A stretch of DNA of 24,318 bases from Chloroflexota bacterium (lineage in GTDB: Bacteria; Chloroflexota; Chloroflexia; Thermomicrobiales; UBA6265), in contig JAFAEX010000254.1 of assembly GCA_023423795.1 (NCBI GenBank), forward strand, positions 1-24,318. Direction: 5' to 3'. Below the pieces are notes generated by a model. The model was not told the origin of the DNA and ran no database searches. It was given only the letters and a program-made list of their open reading frames with translations. Positions 6,647 through 12,480 of the stretch are shown piece by piece; position 1 is the stretch's first letter; each line of letters starts with the position of its first letter. Made by a program: the position numbers and the translations under genes.

Positions 6647-7474
6647 GTGGACAGCAACCGGTTCGACGCGCTGGTTCTGAGGTTGGCGACGCGCCCGTCG
6701 CGCCGCCAGATGGTCGGCGTGTTCGTCGCCGCCCTGGCCGACGGTCGCCTGGGGACGACCCTGGCCGACGAACGGACTGCCGTGAGCGGCAACGGCGGGG
6801 GCGCCACCGGCAGCGCCAACGGCGGCGCAGTTCACCTCGGCGAAATCGACAGCGGCAGCAACGCCGGCGTGGCGGTGGACGACGGGGAAACCGTCGGCGA
6901 CGTGGATATCCTCGGCGGCTCGGTCGGCAACGCGACCGACATCGACGTGGCCGCGGTCGTGGTCGAACCGGGGCCGGACGCGGACGACACCGAGGACGAG
7001 GACGAAGACGATTACCCGTACGACGACCTTTACGACGGCGAATACGACGGCGAACCGGAGGACGCCGAGACCGAAGACGCCGCGGGTGAATACCCCGAGC
7101 CTGAAGAAGGCGGGGGCGAGCCTGAGCAACCCGAGCCGTCGCCGTCGCCGTCGCCGACTCTTGGAACGACACCGCCCGCGCCATCGCTAACATCGGCACC
7201 GACATTGACGCCCGTGCCGCCAACGGCGACTCCTGCTCCGACTGCGACGGTAACGCCGCTACCCACGGCCACTCCCGTCCCGACGGCGACGCCGGCACCC
7301 ACCGGTTGCCCGTGTCCCAACGCGAATCACTCCTATTGCCCCGGAGCGCAAGGGAAGCCGAACGGCTGTTGCCCGAACCCCCGATGCGGCCAGAACCGGC
7401 AGAGCGGCGCCGTGTGCTGCAATTGCGGGACGGGCCAGTGCGAATGCGTCACCCCAAGCTGTGTCCCGTCGTGA
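6647..7474 (+). CDS. Secreted protein: acidic region, Pro/Thr linker, Cys-rich tail
   Basis: A 275-residue protein starting at GTG 6647, preceded by GGAGGAG (6636-6642) with a 4-nt gap. The leader MDSNRFDALVLRLATRPSRR matches the other Cys-rich proteins of this window (RFD at 5-7, RR at 19-20), followed by a short, rather poor hydrophobic stretch. Residues ~45-105 are Gly/Asp/Val rich, ~110-162 strongly acidic, and ~163-220 a Pro/Thr/Ser/Ala linker (PTATPxPT repeats) typical of wall-spanning, possibly glycosylated regions. Residues 221-275 hold 12 cysteines including two CC pairs; the spacing differs from the knottin modules. No enzyme motif is visible. The acidic part might bind cations. Export is likely, function unknown. 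Confidence 0.8.
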   Translation: MDSNRFDALVLRLATRPSRRQMVGVFVAALADGRLGTTLADERTAVSGNGGGATGSANGGAVHLGEIDSGSNAGVAVDDGETVGDVDILGGSVGNATDIDVAAVVVEPGPDADDTEDEDEDDYPYDDLYDGEYDGEPEDAETEDAAGEYPEPEEGGGEPEQPEPSPSPSPTLGTTPPAPSLTSAPTLTPVPPTATPAPTATVTPLPTATPVPTATPAPTGCPCPNANHSYCPGAQGKPNGCCPNPRCGQNRQSGAVCCNCGTGQCECVTPSCVPS

Positions 7475-7678
7475 TGCTCCCGCGCCGCCGCCGGTCGCCG
7501 TGCGCTGTGATGGATCGCCACGGGCGTGCTACGGGGCAGCGACCCCGGATCGCCGTTGTCCCGATCCGGCATGCGAGGCCCGGTGGCGCGGCGTGCGGGC
7601 CGGTAGGGTGCTGGTAAGATTCGCGTCAGCCGACATCGCGACGCTCGGCGTGGAGCCGCCAGACCCGGAGGTCCGCTC

Positions 7679-9367
7679 ATGTCCCAGTTCCGCGACGTGT
7701 TGTCCAACGCGACCAGCCGCCGGCGGGCGCTGCAGGCGCTGGCCGGGATCGGCCTCGCCGCGCCGGCGCTGAAGTACGCCAAGGCGACCCCGGTCGGCGC
7801 TGCGCCCGCGCCCGGCCCGAGCGCCGCCCGCATCGCCTCGTACCAGTCCAACGCCACCACGCTGGTGGTCGGGCTCGACGGCGCGCCCTCCGACCGCGAC
7901 CCGCATTCGCAGTACGACTACCGCTCGACCACCGTCATCCGCTCGGTCTACGAGGGCCTGCTCCAGCTCAAGGGCAGTTCCACCGAGGAGTTCGACCCGC
8001 AGCTCGCCGAAAGCTGGGCAAGCAACGAGGACCAGTCGGTCTGGACCTTCAAGATCCGGCCGGACGTGAAATTCCACAACGGCGACCCCTGCGACGCCAA
8101 CGCGATCAAGGCCTCCTACGAGCGCCTGCTCACCATGAAGAAGGGCGCGTTCGGCGTCATCGCCCGGTTCGTCACCGACACCGCGATGATGTCCGTGCCC
8201 GATCCGCTGACGCTGGTCTTCGACCTCGGGCAGCCGCAGCCGCTGTTCCCGACCGCGCTGGCCGCCACCTACGGCCCGCAGGTCGTCAACGTCAACGTGG
8301 CAATGGCCAACGAGGAGGACGGCGACTTCGGCAACTTCTGGATGCAGACCAACTCCGAAGGCGCCGGCACCGGTCCGTGGATCGTGACCGAGTTCGACCC
8401 CTCCACCGGCGTCATCATGGAGCGCAACCCCGACTACTGGGGCGGCTGGGAAGGCGAGCACCTCGAGCGGATCGTCATCCGCGTCGTCGAGGAGCCGCAG
8501 ACCATGCGCCAGCTCGTCGAAAACGGCGAGGTGGACATCATGGACCGCTTCTCGGTCCAGCTCGAGGACATCGAGGCGCTGCAGGCCAACGAAACCCTGG
8601 TCGTCGATCCCCAGGACTCGACCGAGGTCGAGTACTACACGATGACCGTCGGCGGGCCGCTGGAAAGCCCGGAGGCGCGGCAGGCGATGTGCTACGCCTT
8701 CCCGTACCAGACCGTCATCGACAGCCACTACCTCGGGCTGGCGACCCAGCCGCCGACGCTGATCGCGCCGAAGGTCCGCGGCTTCGCCGACCTGCCGGTC
8801 TTCCCGACCGACCTCGACAAGGCGCGCGAGCTGCTGGCCGCGGCCGGCGTCGAGGAGGGCACCACGCTCACGTTCATGATGGGCGCCGGGGCCGAGAGCG
8901 TGCCGGTGGAGCTGTACCAGGCCAGCCTGGCCGAGATCGGCATCACCCTCAACATCGAGCTGGTGGACCAGACCACCTTCACCGCCACCTTCTACGGCGA
9001 CGCGCCGGCCGAGGAGCGCCCGAACTTCATGCGCTGGAGCTGGTGGCCGGACTACAACGACGCCTGGAACGTGCTCCAGCCGACGATGTCCTGCGAGGCG
9101 TGGGGCAGCTCGGGCGCGAACGGCGGGTTCTTCTGCAACGAGGAGTTCGAGGACCTGCTGGTCGAGGCCAAGAACGCCTCGACGCTGGAGACCTACGAAG
9201 AGGTGCTGCAACAGGCGCAGGAGATCGTCGTCACGCAGGACGTGCCGGTGGTCTCCGTCGCCCAGCCGAAGTGGACCACGGTCTACAACAAGCGGGTGCA
9301 GGGCTTCGTCTTCAACCCGATCAACCTGGGCACCTACGACTTCTACCGCATGTCGAAAACGGCGTAA
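7679..9367 (+). CDS. ABC transporter substrate-binding protein, family 5
   Basis: A 562-residue extracytoplasmic solute-binding protein of the DppA/OppA (SBP family 5) class, which captures peptides, sugars or related solutes for an ABC importer. A Tat-like leader has SRRR at 13-16 followed by ALQALAGIGLAAPAL. Family marks include SVYEGLLQ, LAESWASNEDQSVWTFKIRPDVKFHNGDP, GTGPWIVTEF, ERNPDYWGG, a C-terminal-lobe segment around PEARQAMCYAF, and DLDKARELLAAAGV. The ATG at 7679 has GGAGG seven bases upstream. No permease or ATPase gene lies next to it, so it is an orphan here, and it is closed off by two strong hairpins. The ligand cannot be predicted from the sequence. Confidence 0.93.
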   Translation: MSQFRDVLSNATSRRRALQALAGIGLAAPALKYAKATPVGAAPAPGPSAARIASYQSNATTLVVGLDGAPSDRDPHSQYDYRSTTVIRSVYEGLLQLKGSSTEEFDPQLAESWASNEDQSVWTFKIRPDVKFHNGDPCDANAIKASYERLLTMKKGAFGVIARFVTDTAMMSVPDPLTLVFDLGQPQPLFPTALAATYGPQVVNVNVAMANEEDGDFGNFWMQTNSEGAGTGPWIVTEFDPSTGVIMERNPDYWGGWEGEHLERIVIRVVEEPQTMRQLVENGEVDIMDRFSVQLEDIEALQANETLVVDPQDSTEVEYYTMTVGGPLESPEARQAMCYAFPYQTVIDSHYLGLATQPPTLIAPKVRGFADLPVFPTDLDKARELLAAAGVEEGTTLTFMMGAGAESVPVELYQASLAEIGITLNIELVDQTTFTATFYGDAPAEERPNFMRWSWWPDYNDAWNVLQPTMSCEAWGSSGANGGFFCNEEFEDLLVEAKNASTLETYEEVLQQAQEIVVTQDVPVVSVAQPKWTTVYNKRVQGFVFNPINLGTYDFYRMSKTA

Positions 9368-9376
9368 GTCATCGGC

Positions 9377-9415
9377 GCAGCGGCGCGGGTTTCACAGCGA
9401 AGCCCGCGCCGCTGC
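9377..9415 (+). terminator. Strong hairpin after the substrate-binding protein gene
   Basis: GCAGCGGCGCGGG (9377-9389) pairs with CCCGCGCCGCTGC (9403-9415). Four more pairs inside (one G-T) leave a 5-nt loop. It starts 9 nt after the stop codon. No T-run follows. Confidence 0.7.
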
Positions 9416-9429
9416 CGGGCTATCGGGAT

Positions 9430-9464
9430 CGAGGCGGCGTCGGGATGCTCCCGACGCCGCCTCG
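9430..9464. terminator. Second hairpin, likely bidirectional
   Basis: CGAGGCGGCGTCGGGA (9430-9445) and TCCCGACGCCGCCTCG (9449-9464) form a perfect 16-bp stem with a 3-nt loop. It lies between the convergent substrate-binding protein gene and the Cys-rich gene ending at 9538, where a two-way terminator would be expected. Confidence 0.65.
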
Positions 9465-9537
9465 TCTCGTGGTTATTGGATCCGATGCGGCGCCCATGCC
9501 CCGGGCGCAGACGGCCCCGGAGCAAGGATTGGCCGGC

Positions 9538-10290
9538 TTACGCGGCAGGGTCGATCGGGACGAAGCAAAAGCTCGCGAGCCCGTACACCATCCCGCCGCC
9601 GCACGCCCCATGGGCGGCGGGGCCGCCGTCCGTGGCGCAAATTCCGGGGGTGCCGCCGGGCGTCGGGGTGTAGATGTCGGCGCGTCCCCCGCCCGCGATC
9701 TGGCATGCCCCTTCGACGTAGACCGCGGCGCATGCGCCGGCGCCGCCGGCGCAATTCTCGGTAAAGCAGGCGCAGATCCCCGAGGCGCAGGCGGCGTTCG
9801 CGTCGCAGGACGCCCCGAAGGGCAGCAGGCAAGCCCCCCCCGCACAGGCGGCGCCGGACGGGCACGCGTTGCCGCAGGCCCCGCAGTTGTCGGCGTCCGA
9901 GGCAAGGTCCGCGCAGCCGCTGCCGCACTCGGCGAGCCCGGGGTCGCACGCCCCGCAGAACCCGCCGGCCGAACGCCGGCCAGAGCAGCATTGGGCGGCG
10001 TTGCCGGCGACGGTCCCGGCCGGCTTGCAGGCACAGCGGCGCTTCCCGTTGGATTGCGTGATGCTGTGCCGCGAGCAGCACTTCGCGCAGGGCTTGCCGT
10101 TCCGGCCCGCGCCCTTGCCGCAGCGCTGCCCGATGGCCAGGCACGCCTCGGCAGACGGGGCGTCCGTGCCGCCGGGCCTGGCTTTGGTGACCAGCGGCAG
10201 CCATGCCGCGAACACCCCGACGAGGGCGGCGCGGCGGGTCGAGGCGCGCGCCGATGCGCGGGCGAGGGCATCGAAGCGTCGGTCGTCCAC
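9538..10290 (-). CDS. Secreted Cys-rich protein
   Basis: A 250-residue predicted exported protein. The start chosen is GTG 10290, because GGGAGGA lies six bases upstream and the resulting leader VDDRRFDALARASARASTRR aligns exactly with the other Cys-rich proteins of the window. The longer ATG at 10323 has no ribosome site. After a hydrophobic segment (~21-35), residues 50-88 form the same variant Cys module as in the 5496-6236 protein: C-x6-C-x10-C-x2-CC, then CxC after a basic loop. Residues ~121-154 hold a CGSGCADLASDADNCGACG segment, a pattern common in secreted Cys-rich proteins. Further cysteine pairs follow at 162-196, and the tail is Gly-rich. Function unknown; export and disulfide stabilisation are inferred. 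Confidence 0.82.
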   Translation of the reverse strand: MDDRRFDALARASARASTRRAALVGVFAAWLPLVTKARPGGTDAPSAEACLAIGQRCGKGAGRNGKPCAKCCSRHSITQSNGKRRCACKPAGTVAGNAAQCCSGRRSAGGFCGACDPGLAECGSGCADLASDADNCGACGNACPSGAACAGGACLLPFGASCDANAACASGICACFTENCAGGAGACAAVYVEGACQIAGGGRADIYTPTPGGTPGICATDGGPAAHGACGGGMVYGLASFCFVPIDPAA

Positions 10291-10424
10291 GCGGAATCCT
10301 CCCGACGGGCTGCCGGAGATCAACAGGTTGTTGGTGGCTGAATCCTAACACGCCTGCCGGTGGGCGGCGGGATGCGTGCGCCGTCGCGTGGGCCTCGCCG
10401 GCATCCGCCGTTCCGGCGTCCGCT

Positions 10425-10459
10425 CGACCGACCCGGCTTTGTCGCCGGTGGATCGGTCG
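10425..10459 (-). terminator. Hairpin downstream of the FAD oxidoreductase gene
   Basis: CGACCGA (10425-10431) pairs with TCGGTCG (10453-10459), and CCGGC (10433-10437) with GCCGG (10444-10448), around a 6-nt loop. It lies 60 nt beyond the stop codon of the minus-strand oxidoreductase, with no T-run. The surrounding 10291-10518 has no other feature I can support. Confidence 0.4.
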
Positions 10460-10518
10460 GCGTAGGCTCCCAGGTTCGCCGTGACGCTGCGAACTCGTTG
10501 CTGCCCGCTGGCCCGTCG

Positions 10519-11739
10519 TTAGAACCGATGCCCGAAGTCCGTCGAGGACGCGTACTCGTAGGCGCTCCACGGAGTGGCCGGGTCGTAACCGGGTTCGAAG
10601 ACGCGGCCGGGCCGGAAGGGGTGGAGATCCACCCAGTCGCAGCGGCCGGCGAGGATCACGTCGGCGAGGGCGCGACCGACGGCGGGGCCCTTTTTGAAGC
10701 CCGCGCCGGAGAAACCGGCGGCGACGAATAGGCCGTGCGGGCCGATCGCGCCGACCAGCGGGTGGGTGTCAGGCGACATGTCGTAGAGCCCGGCGTGCCC
10801 GGTCTGGTAACTGGCCCGGCGCATGGCGGGGATGCGCTTCGCCAGCGCCGCGATGGCGGCGTCGCCGTAGTCGGGGTCGTTCTGCTCGCGGTAGGCATCG
10901 GGGTCGGCGTGGTCGTGCTGGTCCCCGCCGGCGACGCCGATCATCGTCCGCCCCGGTCCCCACGGGCGGCAGAAGATGCCGGCGGCCGCGTCGAGGTAGA
11001 CGAAGTGGGGCCGCTCCAATTCAAGCGGCCGGTGCAGGATCGCCACCTGCACCCGCAGCACGTCGATCGGCAGCGCCACGCCGCTGCCGGCGAGGGCGGC
11101 GTTCGTCCACGGGCCGGCGGCGACCACGACCCGTTCGGCCGGGACGACGCCCTCGGCGGTGCGGACCCCGATCACCCGGTCGCCATCGGTCGCGATGCCG
11201 AGCACGGGCGCCTGCTCGCGGATCTCGGCCCCGGCGGCGACGGCGGCGCGGGCCATGCCGCGGGTGGCGGCGACGGCATCGACGTAGCCGGAGTCCGGCT
11301 CGTAGGCGGCGAGTCGGACGTCGTCCCAGACCGCGAACGGCTGCAAATCGCGTAACTCGTCCGGCGTCACCACGCGGGAGGGGATGCCGAGACGGTTCTG
11401 CATCGCCACGTTGGCGCGCAGGCTATCGAGGTTGCCGGCGCAGGCGTCGCCGGTGTCGCAGGTGAAGATCAGGCCGCAGGCGGTGTGGACCGCGTCGCCG
11501 CCGACGAGGTCCGGCCAGTGGGCGTAGGTTTCCCAGCCGCGCTGGGCGAGGATCGCTTCCGGTTCGTTCGAGTAGTGGCGGCGCAACAGCGCGCCGGTGC
11601 GCCCGCTGCCGCCGAAGGCGACGGTCTTGCGCTCGAAGACGACGACTCGGCCGGCGCCGCGCCGCGCGAGCTCCCAGGCCAGGCTGGTTCCCATGATGCC
11701 GCCGCCAACGATGGCGACGTCGATTCCCGGTTCTGCCAT
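10519..11739 (-). CDS. FAD-dependent oxidoreductase, DAO / sarcosine oxidase type
   Basis: A 406-residue flavoprotein of the D-amino-acid oxidase superfamily (glycine oxidase, sarcosine oxidase beta, dimethylglycine dehydrogenase-like). The N-terminal Rossmann motif is VAIVGGGIMGTSLAWELARRG (GGGIMG at 12-17), ending at E36 for the adenosine ribose. Next are SGRTGALLRRHYSNE (flavin-contact region), a mid-protein VVVAAGPWTNAAL and a C-terminal DTHPLVGAIGPHGLFVAAGFSGAGFKKGPAVGR. The start is ATG 11739; longer forms would run through two hairpins into the next operon's end. It oxidises an amine or amino acid, but the substrate is not readable. It has its own leader and is separated from the upstream operon by a hairpin, so it is probably transcribed separately. 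Confidence 0.9.
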   Translation of the reverse strand: MAEPGIDVAIVGGGIMGTSLAWELARRGAGRVVVFERKTVAFGGSGRTGALLRRHYSNEPEAILAQRGWETYAHWPDLVGGDAVHTACGLIFTCDTGDACAGNLDSLRANVAMQNRLGIPSRVVTPDELRDLQPFAVWDDVRLAAYEPDSGYVDAVAATRGMARAAVAAGAEIREQAPVLGIATDGDRVIGVRTAEGVVPAERVVVAAGPWTNAALAGSGVALPIDVLRVQVAILHRPLELERPHFVYLDAAAGIFCRPWGPGRTMIGVAGGDQHDHADPDAYREQNDPDYGDAAIAALAKRIPAMRRASYQTGHAGLYDMSPDTHPLVGAIGPHGLFVAAGFSGAGFKKGPAVGRALADVILAGRCDWVDLHPFRPGRVFEPGYDPATPWSAYEYASSTDFGHRF

Positions 11740-11767
11740 GCCCTGCCCCGTTTCCGTCCGGCTCGCT

Positions 11768-11793
11768 GCCCGGTTCGGCCCCTCGAACCGGGC
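11768..11793 (-). promoter_or_regulatory. Hairpin in the leader of the FAD oxidoreductase gene
   Basis: GCCCGGTTCG (11768-11777) and CGAACCGGGC (11784-11793) form a perfect 10-bp stem with a 6-nt loop, 28 nt upstream of the start codon. It could be an attenuator or a second terminator of the upstream operon. Confidence 0.4.
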
Positions 11794-11810
11794 GTGCCGG
11801 GTAACTCCAC

Positions 11811-11842
11811 CGCGCGGGGCTGAGACGACCCAGCCCCGCGCG
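11811..11842 (-). terminator. Terminator hairpin of the tubulin-like/VWA operon
   Basis: CGCGCGGGGCTG (11811-11822) pairs perfectly with CAGCCCCGCGCG (11831-11842) around an 8-nt loop, 55 nt after the last stop codon of the long minus-strand operon. No T-run is seen. Confidence 0.6.
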
Positions 11843-11897
11843 CTGTCGATTGGCCTCGATGCCGGGAATTGTCGCGCAGGCCGGGGCGTCCCGCGCG

Positions 11898-12470
11898 TCA
11901 AACCGACGGAGCGCCCGGCGAGGGCATGGCGAGCGACGGATCCAGCGGCGGATCGGCCGCCGGGCGCAGGGGCTGCGGGCGATCCGGGCGGAGCATCGCG
12001 GCGGTGACCGTCGCGCCGTAGAGGACCGCGAGCGAGAGCAGCATCGTCAGCACGAGACCGAAGCCCCCGGGCTGCCATCCGTCGATCCAGATCATGCTGA
12101 CCCGCAGGACGACGGCAAGTGCTCCTGCAATGGTGAGGAATGCGGCGAACGGCGAGAGCCACCACCCGGTCGGGTTGCCGAACGAGGCGTAGGCAGCCGC
12201 GCCGATGGCCGCGCGCCGCCGCCCCCGCTCGCCGCCGGCGCGTGGGGATGCGTCGATGGCCGACTCCGTGTACGCCAGCACGCGGTGGACGATGAGGCGC
12301 ACGAGCGCGTAGCACGCCGAGACTAGTCCCGCGATCCAAAGCTGATTCGGCGTGCTGAATCCTTCGAGTTTGGTTGTTAGACGTTCGGGGCCATTTTCTG
12401 CCAACCAGTAGAAGCCGGCGCCCGCGAAGCAGACGACGGCGGTGATCCACCAGGACGCAAACCAGCGCAC
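11898..12470 (-). CDS. Small multi-TM membrane protein of the tubulin-like operon
   Basis: A 190-residue hydrophobic protein I do not recognise. Four membrane segments are likely: about 8-24 (ITAVVCFAGAGFYWL), 44-66 (IAGLVSACYALVRLIV), 106-129 (FAAFLTIAGALAVVLRV) and 137-161 (LVLTMLLSLAVLYGATV). A basic loop (GGERGRRR) lies between the second and third, and the tail is Pro-rich. The start is one of two adjacent GTG codons. GTG 12470 gives better spacing to GGAGGG than GTG 12473. That ribosome site overlaps the stop codon of the preceding gene, so the two are translationally coupled. It is the last gene of the four-gene operon and is presumably a membrane partner of the 880-residue protein or of the VWA anchor. 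Confidence 0.8.
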   Translation of the reverse strand: MRWFASWWITAVVCFAGAGFYWLAENGPERLTTKLEGFSTPNQLWIAGLVSACYALVRLIVHRVLAYTESAIDASPRAGGERGRRRAAIGAAAYASFGNPTGWWLSPFAAFLTIAGALAVVLRVSMIWIDGWQPGGFGLVLTMLLSLAVLYGATVTAAMLRPDRPQPLRPAADPPLDPSLAMPSPGAPSV

Positions 12471-12480
12471 CACTGCCCTC

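Noticed and set aside
7529..9211. 560-codon minus-strand frame opposite the substrate-binding protein
   Set aside because: No family features; the + strand frame is an unmistakable SBP family 5 protein with a good ribosome site.
8377..10341. 654-codon + strand frame spanning the SBP end and the next gene
   Set aside because: It crosses two strong hairpins and reads as Arg/Ala/Gly-rich shadow of the SBP gene.
11740..12450. Longer N-terminus for the FAD oxidoreductase (start at 12450)
   Set aside because: It would cover two hairpins and the adjacent membrane-protein gene; the Rossmann motif begins right after ATG 11739.
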